From the NCBI GenBank assembly GCA_016707705.1, contig JADJHD010000004.1, forward strand, positions 1 through 64,000: a DNA stretch of 64,000 nt, written 5' to 3'. This stretch comes from Bacteroidales bacterium. GTDB lineage: Bacteria; Bacteroidota; Bacteroidia; Bacteroidales; UBA4417. Every line of letters begins with the position of its first letter. Position 1 is the first letter of the stretch. The notes beneath the pieces are model-generated. The model did not search any database. It was not told the origin of the DNA and saw only the letters and a list, made by a program, of their open reading frames with translations. Position numbers and translations under genes: made by a program. Positions 1 to 7,613 of the stretch are shown here, piece after piece.

Positions 1-78
1 CTTAAATTGGGTAATCATAAATTGCATTACCAGTTTGGACTTACAGATTATGGAGTTGGAGTTAAACTAAGATTGTAA
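1..78 (+). CDS. C-terminal end of an unidentified protein (partial)
   Basis: An open frame enters from the left edge and ends at the TAA at 76-78. The visible 25 residues end GLTDYGVGVKLRL, an alternating hydrophobic pattern ending in an aromatic/basic/hydrophobic tail. This resembles the last strand of an outer-membrane beta-barrel, but the piece is too short to name a family. It lies on the same strand as all genes up to 28 kb. Confidence 0.45.
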   Translation, partial: LKLGNHKLHYQFGLTDYGVGVKLRL

Positions 79-229
79 GAATTCAGGGTCCGGTGTTGTG
101 GCTTTTAAAGAAAATAAGAATTGCTAAGCCAATTCATTCGGAATACTGGTTCAATATTGATTCAGAAGCGGGGAGATACATGAAGATAAATTTATTCAGC
201 ATTACCAGAGTATAAATAGAAAAGAATAG

Positions 230-931
230 ATGAAAACGAGAATTTACATTAGTATATTATTCAGTTTAAGCTTGATTGCAAATATTGAGGCTCAAAATTA
301 TATACAAATTAAGTATAAGAATGAAACTCAATTTAATTATGCCGATTTCGATAAAAGGGGAGAATATCGGAAAAATCTGCCTTTCGGTAAATGGCAGGAT
401 ATTAGCCGGCAAGGAATTATATATAAAGAATATTACTATGATAGTATTGGTCAACCAAGCGGTACTTGGACATTTAATTTCCCTGATGGCACTACCAGAG
501 AACAAGTTGAATTTGCCAAAAATGTGGCGGTTAGAATAAAGAGATTTAATCTGGGAGGTGGTGAGTTTTTTGATATCAGGTTCAATGAGCAAATTTCTGA
601 TACAATTTATTTGGGATTCCAAAAGATTGAAGAAGAGATCTTTATTGCTGAGAATACCGAAAAGCAAATTAAGTTTGAGGGGTTTCAAAATAGTCGAGTT
701 ACTTTTGAGTTTGATCCCTATTTAACAGTTGCAGTTATATTGGATTATTTTTCTGCCTGTAAAATAAATTGCGATATTGATATCTGGAATTCCAAAGGCA
801 AACTCTGGAAGAGTTGGTCTTACCGACAAGGGGGAATATATGAGATTTACTATAATTACAATAAAAAGAATACATTGGTGAGTCAGACTGAGTATAAGAA
901 TAAAAAGAAAATAAAAAAGACAAAGTTTTAA
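230..931 (+). CDS. secreted hypothetical protein with MORN/YwqK-like strands
   Basis: The 233-residue product begins with a typical signal peptide (basic MKTR, then a hydrophobic stretch, likely cleaved after residues 20-21, ..IEA|Q). The early mature part has short Y/W-G-rich strands such as PSGTWTFNFPDGTT, similar to the WYPNGK..G-type repeats of MORN/YwqK antitoxin-like proteins. The middle is not recognised, and the C-terminus is very lysine-rich (KNKKKIKKTKF). The gene stands alone with about 150 bp upstream and 270 bp downstream. Export to the periplasm or cell surface is inferred; function is unknown. Confidence 0.6.
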   Translation: MKTRIYISILFSLSLIANIEAQNYIQIKYKNETQFNYADFDKRGEYRKNLPFGKWQDISRQGIIYKEYYYDSIGQPSGTWTFNFPDGTTREQVEFAKNVAVRIKRFNLGGGEFFDIRFNEQISDTIYLGFQKIEEEIFIAENTEKQIKFEGFQNSRVTFEFDPYLTVAVILDYFSACKINCDIDIWNSKGKLWKSWSYRQGGIYEIYYNYNKKNTLVSQTEYKNKKKIKKTKF

Positions 932-1201
932 TTCGAAGATTCAAATAAACTTTTTGAGCAAGCAGCATCAGTCAAGTAATAGGAAATGAAGATAATAGAC
1001 ATATAGAATGATTGATATTTAAGATGCTAAAATTATCTCCTGCATCCTGGCTAGTGTAAAGTCACAAATTGAATATTATTCAAAGCCCGAACACATGAAA
1101 TATTTATTGAAAAATGACAGACTGTGCACAAATTTGGACCTTTCATATTTGTACTCTGACAAGAAATATCATTTCAAAAATTAACTATTTAATAATCAAC
1201 A

Positions 1202-1744
1202 ATGATGGAACAAGAAGCCAATTCCTTTATTCCTGAAGACATTAAGGGAGATCCTGCAATACCGGAATTCATTAAAGAGGATGATATTGAGAAAATCAAA
1301 CAAAAAAGGGATTATTCAAATGTATATGAATTGCCCTCGCTAAGAACCAGGTTTTTCTCAATTCTGCTTGATGGAGTGAGTATTGTCATCTTAGCCTATC
1401 TATGTACCCTGATATTTGAAAGTATAGGAGAGGTCCCTGACTACATGCGAAAAGTAGCCTTTCTGTTTTGTTTTATTCTCTATGAGCCAATTCTGGTTTC
1501 TTTTGGGGCAACAATAGGGCAATCAATGATGAATATTCGGGTCAGATCTTTTTCAAATCCTGAGAAAAAGTTGAATATTGCTTTTGCTGTAGTAAGAACT
1601 TTTGTAAAATTCCTATTGGGCTGGTTGTCGTTTATAACTATTTCCTTCAATCCAAACAGGAGAGCAATTCATGATATGGCAAGTGGTTCAATCATGATTA
1701 CAAAAACTAAAAGCACTAAGCAAGCCAGCCCTACATTGCCCTAA
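1202..1744 (+). CDS. RDD family membrane protein
   Basis: This 180-residue protein has a charged N-terminal extension of about 45 residues, then an RDD-type core. The core starts LRTRFFSILLDGVSIVIL, where Arg and Asp mark the domain. It continues through two to three more membrane segments with GATIGQSMMNIRVRS (the GxTxGK..IRV-type motif) and ends with RRAIHDMASGSIMI. RDD proteins are small inner-membrane proteins of poorly defined role, sometimes linked to ion or sodium transport. A second, longer RDD gene lies at 21127 in the same gene series. ATG codons at 1202 and 1205 are both possible starts. Confidence 0.8.
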   Translation: MMEQEANSFIPEDIKGDPAIPEFIKEDDIEKIKQKRDYSNVYELPSLRTRFFSILLDGVSIVILAYLCTLIFESIGEVPDYMRKVAFLFCFILYEPILVSFGATIGQSMMNIRVRSFSNPEKKLNIAFAVVRTFVKFLLGWLSFITISFNPNRRAIHDMASGSIMITKTKSTKQASPTLP

Positions 1745-1866
1745 TTCAGATGTTAACGACCAGGTTTACGATTTCAGTCTGCAGGACCCTCAACAATTCA
1801 ACAAAGCTTGATCCTCCGAATCATTGCAAAAAAATGAAATACTAAATTTATATGTGATTCATTTAT

Positions 1867-1882
1867 GGTGTAAATTTGCACC
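1867..1882 (+). promoter_or_regulatory. putative parD promoter and operator palindrome
   Basis: The sequence GGTGTAAATTTGCACC is a near-perfect palindrome (GGTG-n-AAATTT-n-CACC) lying 12 bp before the parD ATG. It contains TAAATTTG, an exact match to the Bacteroidota -7 consensus TAnnTTTG. ParD antitoxins normally repress their own promoter by binding palindromes, so this is a plausible autoregulatory operator. No clear -33 TTTG box was seen at the expected distance. Confidence 0.5.
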
Positions 1883-1894
1883 AAAAATTGCGCT

Positions 1895-2149
1895 ATGGCA
1901 CGACAAAGTATATCATTGACAAAACCTAATGATGAATGGTTAAAGGCTCAGGTTGACAGCGAGGAATATTCCAGCAAAAGTGAACTTGTGAATGATTTGA
2001 TACGACAGGCCCGAAAACAGCAGGCGCAGGTTGAGTGGATCAGGGCAAAATTGATCGAATCTGAAAACGGGGGATTTACTGATGAAACTAAAGAGCAAAT
2101 TCTGGAACAATCAAAGGCTTTACTGAAATTCTCAATACAGAATAAGTAA
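1895..2149 (+). CDS. parD: ParD-type antitoxin
   Basis: The 84-residue protein has the ribbon-helix-helix N-terminus typical of ParD/CC2985-family antitoxins (ARQSISLTKPNDEWLKAQV, then YSSKSELVNDLIRQARKQQ). A charged C-terminal tail normally wraps the ParE toxin. Length and layout match the family. Its partner follows immediately and overlaps the end of parD, but that parE is broken by two stops and a frameshift. The antitoxin is therefore intact without a functional cognate toxin. It may now act only as a DNA-binding protein or as an anti-toxin against related ParE proteins; that is inference. Confidence 0.85.
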   Translation: MARQSISLTKPNDEWLKAQVDSEEYSSKSELVNDLIRQARKQQAQVEWIRAKLIESENGGFTDETKEQILEQSKALLKFSIQNK

Positions 2150-2413
2150 CCAGGCCAGTGAGGATTTGATATGAATTCACTATTAAGGTATTGAGATGTA
2201 TGGAATGTCTCAGGCAGATAAGTACTTTAATGCGTTTTTTGAACATTTTGAAATTATTTCCCAACGACCGTATTCTTTTGAAGCAGTCAATCATATAAAG
2301 AGGGATATTAACGTTGCACCTGCGGTGTGGAAAGTATATACTACAGGATTCAAAATGATACAATTGAAATACTGGCAATTATTGGAAGGCAGGATTTTAA
2401 TAATTTCCTTTAG
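2136..2413 (+). pseudogene. parE: decayed ParE toxin
   Basis: Reading through the damage gives a recognisable ParE. It begins YRISNQASEDLI, meets TGA at 2172-2174, continues IHY, meets TAA at 2184-2186, then reads GIEMYGMSQADKYFNAFF and ISQRPYSFEAV. After IKRD near 2303 the frame must change, with another TAA just after the shift. It finishes CGVESIYYRIQNDTIEILAI and GRQDFNNFL, ending at the TAG at 2411-2413. The C-terminal GV..IYYR.....IEIL..I core is the hallmark of RelE/ParE toxins. No start codon survives at the expected overlap with parD. A fragment from the ATG at 2196 could still be translated but would lack the catalytic C-terminus. Confidence 0.8.
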
Positions 2414-2591
2414 TTGTTTTTGAGGAGTATCTAACTTTAAGGCTTTGGAATAAATTGGTTTAGGCTGTCCGGAAACCCGTATATTTATTTAATCAATTAT
2501 TCTAAATAACAGGCTTGTAGATTCCAAATCATATTCTGGTTCGCAGTAACCGAAAAATTCCATGATTAAACTATATCTTTAACATGCTATT

Positions 2592-2996
2592 ATGAATAAT
2601 GCTGAAAATGATAATTTAATAGTCAGTTCCGATTCCAGGGAAGAATCCGAAATAAGGAGTGATTTAATTCAAATCATTAACTTTCAATTAGGCAGGCAGA
2701 GTTCTGATCTGTCATTCCCTGATCTTTTGCTTTGGATCAGTAATACAAATGGCTATGTTTCCTGTCATTGGTATAACTATTCGGAGAACCTGAGCAATGA
2801 GGACGATAGTTACTCAGTGCTGGAATTACCTGAATTATTTGAGGAAGTTATAGAAACAGATGGTGAAGAATCCTTTTACGATAAGATTCTGCTGATTCTT
2901 CAAAGGATACAGCCTGAAAATCTGCTGGACCTTAAACATCTGACCCTTTTTGAAACCTCAGAGATTAATATCCCGAAGCTAATGCTGAAACTATAA
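2592..2996 (+). CDS. acidic hypothetical protein
   Basis: A 134-residue, strongly acidic soluble protein with no signal peptide and no membrane segment. It contains a WISNTNGYVSCHWYNYSEN stretch and an acidic run (DDSYSVLELPELFEEVIE), and its C-terminus is leucine-rich. The preceding 170 bp hold nothing recognisable. I do not recognise a family. Small acidic cytoplasmic proteins in such accessory strings are sometimes immunity or anti-toxin-like, but nothing here proves it. Confidence 0.55.
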   Translation: MNNAENDNLIVSSDSREESEIRSDLIQIINFQLGRQSSDLSFPDLLLWISNTNGYVSCHWYNYSENLSNEDDSYSVLELPELFEEVIETDGEESFYDKILLILQRIQPENLLDLKHLTLFETSEINIPKLMLKL

Positions 2997-3152
2997 CTAT
3001 AGACCTTCACATGTTTTGCCATAAAAATTGATAATGCAGAAGGGTAAACACCTAATTGCGGGCCTTCCTGATTAGGATATTTAATTAATCTTAATTGCAT
3101 ATATGTCAGTTAATAATCGCCTGATTAAAGCATATAAAAATCAAATAATTAA

Positions 3153-3743
3153 ATGATCAAAAGAGCCGTCAGAATTATCTTCATTTCAATTTTATTATTC
3201 TGTATTATTCAATCATGCATGGTTGGCAAGTTAAAAGACTTTAGTCCGGAAGACCTCAAGTGGTTTCAGCCTTATAAAGAAACTGACACTTTAATATTTT
3301 ATTCTGATAGAAACGAACTTGACACAATCATATTCTTTAGCACTGTTATGGATGAATATCCGACAAGAAATTTTCAATCAGGATATTATGATACCCGGGA
3401 TATGGAGGTAACCTATAGATTAACAAAAGGAAGCTACCATAAATTCAGTAAAATTGGTAAAGGAAATTACAACGAACGTTTGGTATTAATTGAGAATAAT
3501 TCTTCCCGCAATATCACCTATACAGAAATTGGTTTTCTGGGAATTATTTTTAGTGGTAAGGAACTGAAGAATAACGTAACAAAACTAGACAGCAACACTT
3601 ATCTTTTTATTGGCAGGAAAGCAACTTACTCAAGAATAAATATCAAAGAAGGAATTGCTTTTTTTACCCTTAGCACTGAAAAAGGCATTTTGGAATATAC
3701 TGACGACCGAAATGTTAAGTGGAGAAGGAAAGAAGGCAACTAG
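3153..3743 (+). CDS. hypothetical lipoprotein
   Basis: The 196-residue product starts with a short basic region, a hydrophobic helix and a lipobox-like IIQSC, so it is probably lipidated at Cys22. The mature part is rich in beta-forming residues and has no motif I recognise; it contains DTLIFYSDRNELDTIIFFS in its first third. A role at the envelope follows only from the signal. Confidence 0.6.
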   Translation: MIKRAVRIIFISILLFCIIQSCMVGKLKDFSPEDLKWFQPYKETDTLIFYSDRNELDTIIFFSTVMDEYPTRNFQSGYYDTRDMEVTYRLTKGSYHKFSKIGKGNYNERLVLIENNSSRNITYTEIGFLGIIFSGKELKNNVTKLDSNTYLFIGRKATYSRINIKEGIAFFTLSTEKGILEYTDDRNVKWRRKEGN

Positions 3744-3859
3744 AATCAGTAATTCGAGATTGGTTTCCTTTTGTGCGATGAATGTCATAAATCAATCACA
3801 CCTTGCCCTGGAACCTTAACAACTGCAGGGTGTATGTTGTCAAATTTAATACTTTAACA

Positions 3860-4618
3860 ATGGAACAAACAAAAGATCCTTCCGTCACAGCAAGAAAAGT
3901 CTACAAGGACAGAGCCATTTGGCTAGGGACATTTTTAGGCGGACCCTTAGCAGCCGGTTATCTGATAGCTGAAAATTTCAGGACATTTAACGAAAGTGAA
4001 AAGGCAACAAAAACCTGGATACTGGCAATACTTGCTACTATAGCTATATTTGGTGGAGTATACCTTATCCCGGAGAATGTAAAAATCCCCAATCAGCTTA
4101 TTCCACTAATCTATACCGGTATAGCTTATTTCCTGGTTCAACATTTTCAGGGACAAAATATTAATGATCACATTAATTCAGGAGGAGAAATATTTGGTTG
4201 GTGGAGAACAATCCTTGTTAGTCTTATCGGACTGGCTCTCACAATTATTCCAATTATAGTTATTGTTTTACTGTCCAACTCATCCCCAATTACTGGAGTA
4301 ACTAAAACTTACGGTGACTTAAAGCATGAAATTATTTATAATCGAGATAATATCACTGAAAATGAAATAGATTTGATAGCTGAAGGATTAACTAAGGCTA
4401 CCTTCTTTGATGAAGCCCAGCAGAAATCTGTTTTTGTTAAGAAAGAAGATTCCAAATACGTCATTGTGATACCGGTTGTTGATAATGCATGGAATGATCA
4501 AAATGCATTGGGCTTCTTTCAACAATTAAGGAATGACATGCAGGTATATCTCCCTGATCATAAGTTTGCTATAGATTTGTGCGCTGATCTGGATAATATC
4601 AAGACTCGGATAGAATAG
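3860..4618 (+). CDS. multi-pass membrane protein of unknown function
   Basis: The start chosen is the ATG at 3860 (MEQTKDPSVTARKVYKD), because the upstream in-frame extension is cysteine- and aromatic-rich and unlike a protein start. The 252 residues hold four predicted membrane helices in the first 150 residues (WLGTFLGGPLAAGYLIAE, WILAILATIAIFGGVYLI, LIPLIYTGIAYFLV, LVSLIGLALTIIPIIVIVLL). A soluble C-terminal domain of about 95 residues follows. The N-terminal GGPLAAGYL/TWILAILA layout recurs in Bacteroidota membrane proteins of unknown role. The C-terminal domain is not recognised. Confidence 0.6.
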   Translation: MEQTKDPSVTARKVYKDRAIWLGTFLGGPLAAGYLIAENFRTFNESEKATKTWILAILATIAIFGGVYLIPENVKIPNQLIPLIYTGIAYFLVQHFQGQNINDHINSGGEIFGWWRTILVSLIGLALTIIPIIVIVLLSNSSPITGVTKTYGDLKHEIIYNRDNITENEIDLIAEGLTKATFFDEAQQKSVFVKKEDSKYVIVIPVVDNAWNDQNALGFFQQLRNDMQVYLPDHKFAIDLCADLDNIKTRIE

Positions 4619-4824
4619 AAAACAAAGCTGCTGTTGATATCAGTAAATCATAGTGACCTTTCTGGCAAGTCCTCTGTAAAGCCTATCTCAATTTAATCAC
4701 AGGAACTTATGTTGTTGAGGTTGTTTAAGTCAGGGTTGTGAAGATTGCATGCCTTTAGGAAATGATAACTTATGAATGCTTCCGATTAATTTCTTGTATC
4801 TAAATAAATTGATAGAATTGGAAT

Positions 4825-5127
4825 ATGGGAAATTCGATTTCATTTCTTTTAATACTTCTGATTATATACTATGTGATTTCTCGCTTGCGATTTAATTCAG
4901 CACGTGAAAGCCGTAGAAACTATTACCGTAATGAGTACCTAAAGTCAGATGAATGGAAGCGAAAGCGATATGTTGTTCTCAGAAGGGATAATTGGCGCTG
5001 TGTTTATTGTGGAGCTCCTGCAACACAAGTCCATCACAAGAGATATGCAAAAAGAAACATAGGTAAAGAGCCTATCGATTGGCTTGTATCCGTATGCAAA
5101 TACTGCCATGAATCTCAACATTTGTAA
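4825..5127 (+). CDS. membrane-anchored HNH-type nuclease domain protein
   Basis: The 100-residue protein has an N-terminal hydrophobic segment (residues about 5-20) followed by a basic linker and a compact HNH fold. The visible metal-site pairs are CVYCG and CKYCH, the core His pair is VHHKRY, and it ends HESQHL. The spacing fits the HNH/McrA-like family, which cleaves DNA using a beta-beta-alpha metal site. A membrane-anchored small HNH is unusual and could act on DNA at the envelope, but substrate and role are unknown. Confidence 0.65.
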   Translation: MGNSISFLLILLIIYYVISRLRFNSARESRRNYYRNEYLKSDEWKRKRYVVLRRDNWRCVYCGAPATQVHHKRYAKRNIGKEPIDWLVSVCKYCHESQHL

Positions 5128-5329
5128 TGACAATGAATTAAAATCATTCAATTGAATTCAAGTTTATGAAAACAATCAGTAATAGAAGTGAAATTTTCAG
5201 TCCTTCCTGAAATTTAGAATTATCTTGCGTATAACATTGCTTTAGCCACTTTGGTTAATCTCCAACACGCTAGGCATTCCATCAAGAAATAGTAATATCA
5301 TCTGGAATGATTCGCACTAAACATCTATC

Positions 5330-5953
5330 ATGAGAGCCTTACTTATTTTATTCCTTTGTCCTGTTTTTCTCTTTGCTCAGAAGATAAACTTTGAGGGTGT
5401 TATAGTTTATTCTATTAACTATGTGATTCATGATACGAATTATAAAGTGGAACAACTTCAGCAGCGTTGTGGAGTGAAAATGACCTGTTATATCAAAAAT
5501 GGCAAGTACAGACAGGAATACCTAAACTCATTAGCATTCCAGTATGTCATTTATAATAACGAGACTAACCTGTATTCCTATAAACTAAAATTCTCAGATA
5601 CGCTCTATCAGATGAATTGCAAGAAATATTCAGATAAAGGATTGATTGAGGTAACAGATTCCATGAAATTCATTGCCGGTTATAATTGCAAAAAGGTTAC
5701 AGCTCATGAATATAGACCCCCAATTGACATCCAGTATTACTTTGCTGAAGATCTGTATCTTAATCCAAAATTCTTCAGGAAGCACAAACTGGCGGGGTAC
5801 AATAAGCTTCTTGAGAAAACTCATTCGATTTATCTTGAGTCAATCACAGATTATGGCCCGTACACGGTTATTTTAACGGCAGAATCAGTTAAATTTCAGG
5901 ATTTAGAAGATAAACTGTTTGATATGCCTAATTTGCCTCAAAAAAGTCGATAG
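5330..5953 (+). CDS. secreted GLPGLI-like protein
   Basis: The 207-residue secreted protein has a cleavable signal peptide (MRALLILFLCPVFLFAQ). It then reads INFEGVIVYSINY, and later MKFIAGYNCKKVTAHEY and a C-terminal VKFQDLEDKLFDMP. This resembles the Bacteroidota GLPGLI/DUF4412 type of periplasmic proteins: an initial G.I.Y.I strand, an I.GY.CKKA motif and a final .LF.lP motif. Those proteins have no established biochemical role. It stands alone in the series. Confidence 0.55.
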   Translation: MRALLILFLCPVFLFAQKINFEGVIVYSINYVIHDTNYKVEQLQQRCGVKMTCYIKNGKYRQEYLNSLAFQYVIYNNETNLYSYKLKFSDTLYQMNCKKYSDKGLIEVTDSMKFIAGYNCKKVTAHEYRPPIDIQYYFAEDLYLNPKFFRKHKLAGYNKLLEKTHSIYLESITDYGPYTVILTAESVKFQDLEDKLFDMPNLPQKSR

Positions 5954-6064
5954 GCGAAGATTTTACTCTGTATCCTACTGGTTTTATATGCGGATAGTTT
6001 ACGTTAGCCAATCCTGAATCCATTTCTGTTTTAATGAACTTAACTGCAACTGAATAATTTTTGC

Positions 6065-6601
6065 ATGAAACACCTGCTGATTATATTTCTTCTAATTCTA
6101 ACTTCTTGTAGTGTCAGGAATAAAATTTGCTATTGTAAGACTGATCTTTCCAGATACCACTATCTCAGCTATCAACTATTGGCGAAGGAATATATAGGTA
6201 TGATTAGTAAAGATTCTATGTTTAATGCCGATATCCTGATTAAATCTAGTGCTAAAAAAAATGATGTGATCATCATGGATTCAATCTACTGCTTTTGTCT
6301 CGCTGTTTGCAGTAAAGAGTCAATAGTTGAATCGAGATTCTATTATAAGAAGTCAGCATATGAACTTGCGAAAAAGTATGGAATTGAATCTTTTACCACT
6401 AGGATCGTGCAGGAAAAAATTAGTAATAATCAAGAGCTGCAAGATTTCTGTAGAGATATTGTTGGTTCAATAAAGATCAATAACCCTGGAAACAACTGGA
6501 GAAGGAATCTTAATTCTGATAATTTTAAGGTTGTTGGATTCAAACAAATCGCACCGCTGAAAGGGAAATCTGTAAAAACCAAGTTACTTATTAGTAGATA
6601 A
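6065..6601 (+). CDS. hypothetical lipoprotein
   Basis: The 178-residue product has a lipoprotein signal (MKHLLIIFLLILTSC, Cys15) followed by a cysteine-containing segment (NKICYCKTD). The rest is lysine-rich and helical in character, with no recognised domain. It is preceded by GTTAGCC in the gap at about 6049, a possible but unpaired cassette boundary. Confidence 0.5.
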   Translation: MKHLLIIFLLILTSCSVRNKICYCKTDLSRYHYLSYQLLAKEYIGMISKDSMFNADILIKSSAKKNDVIIMDSIYCFCLAVCSKESIVESRFYYKKSAYELAKKYGIESFTTRIVQEKISNNQELQDFCRDIVGSIKINNPGNNWRRNLNSDNFKVVGFKQIAPLKGKSVKTKLLISR

Positions 6602-6766
6602 GCCTGTACTCCCCACTTCTATTCCCTTAAATTCATTGTGTCCATTCGCATAACATCCAATTTATTTTTTTAAAGTTTAATATCTGTGGTTTCTTGCAGA
6701 TTCCTGAAAAGGCGGGGGAAAACTGCTCGCTACAGAATAATTTGCAGGATATCCAAACCCTTGTAG

Positions 6767-6794
6767 GGGTAAATCCAGTTTCAATTGTCTTATA
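6767..6794 (+). promoter_or_regulatory. putative ECF-type promoter (GGGTAAA-13 bp-GTCTTATA)
   Basis: GGGTAAA at 6767-6773 and GTCTTATA at 6787-6794 are separated by 13 bp. The same two blocks with the same 13-bp spacing and shared inner bases (TTTCAATT) occur at 25915-25942, before another secreted-protein gene. A conserved two-block element of this spacing resembles ECF sigma-factor promoters. It lies about 155 bp before the gene at 6951. The rest of the 349-bp gap (6602-6950) shows nothing else recognisable. Confidence 0.5.
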
Positions 6795-6950
6795 ATAGTA
6801 TTGAACCAGGCAATTTGGTCATTATCAGGGAAGCTTGCCATTCATAATGCGATCTTCTGAATTATATATGCAGGTTGTAATAATATGTGTTCTGTAATTT
6901 CGTTTACTATCTAATTCTCAGTTACATCCATTAAGTTTAAAAATTCTATT

Positions 6951-7337
6951 ATGAAAAGGACAATTGCATTTCTCACGTTTGTTACAATCCTCAGTATTTA
7001 CTGTTCTACACTATCTGCTCAAAAGTCTGGCAGCATTGAATTGAAAGCTACAATTGCCGGCTTCAGCGGAGGTGAAATTTCAAAAGACCTGCTCCTGAAA
7101 AACACAGAGATTCTATGTTCTGATCCAAAATTCAAAGTGGTTTCATTCAATCTTTCTCTTTCCAGATTTGGTGATGTTATTGACTTCAGCGGTACAGGAA
7201 ATAAATTAAGTGATGAAATGAAGGAAACCATAAAGAACACAAAGGTTGGGAATAAGATAAGTATTGAAAAAATCGTGGGAAAGAATGAATCCGGTGAAGA
7301 GATAAAATTGCCTTTCATTATTCTCACACTGAAGTAG
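6951..7337 (+). CDS. secreted stand-alone GldM C-terminal-like domain
   Basis: The 128-residue protein has a signal peptide (cleavage about ..STLSAQ). The mature part resembles the last domain of the T9SS/gliding motor protein GldM: GGEISKDLLLKNTEILC, then FKVVSFNLSLSRFGDVIDFS, then SGTGNKLSDEMKETIKN, GNKISIEKIVGKNESGEE and a final strand LPFIILTLK. In GldM this region projects through the periplasm to meet the outer-membrane complex. Here it lacks the membrane anchor and the other GldM domains. A role as a periplasmic partner or decoy for T9SS parts is speculation. An ECF-like promoter lies upstream. Confidence 0.65.
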   Translation: MKRTIAFLTFVTILSIYCSTLSAQKSGSIELKATIAGFSGGEISKDLLLKNTEILCSDPKFKVVSFNLSLSRFGDVIDFSGTGNKLSDEMKETIKNTKVGNKISIEKIVGKNESGEEIKLPFIILTLK

Positions 7338-7450
7338 GTGAGTGATGGTGAAACTTTTAGGAGGGCCATCATCATATAGTGTAAAAACATTGATAATGGA
7401 TTAATATCACCCGGCACTTATCAGAAAAGGCTGTTTGTTGCTCAGGCCGA

Positions 7451-7510
7451 TCTTTTGAACCGACAATCAGTAAGATGAAAATCAGTATAATGAATAGGAT
7501 AAATTAATCC
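7451..7510. repeat. 60-bp dispersed repeat, copy A
   Basis: This copy (TCTTTTGAACCGACAATCAG...) is about 75% identical to 9898-9955, and the two copies bracket the large propeller gene. Read on the - strand, both copies encode a similar hydrophobic peptide (ILIFILLIVGSK here, ILIFISLIVGSK in copy B). Many differences fall at silent codon positions. It could be the remnant of a duplicated small membrane-protein gene or of an element end. Confidence 0.5.
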
Positions 7511-7613
7511 GGATCAAAGCACTGCCTGCAATCCGGAAGGAAAAGGACGCGATTAACTTTAACATTGATTGATCATGCTTATGAATCATAATTCTCATTT
7601 ATCTTATTATACC

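Noticed and set aside
266..688. Opposite-strand open frame within the first secreted protein gene
   Set aside because: Its codon pattern mirrors the + strand gene, which has a signal peptide and sensible composition.
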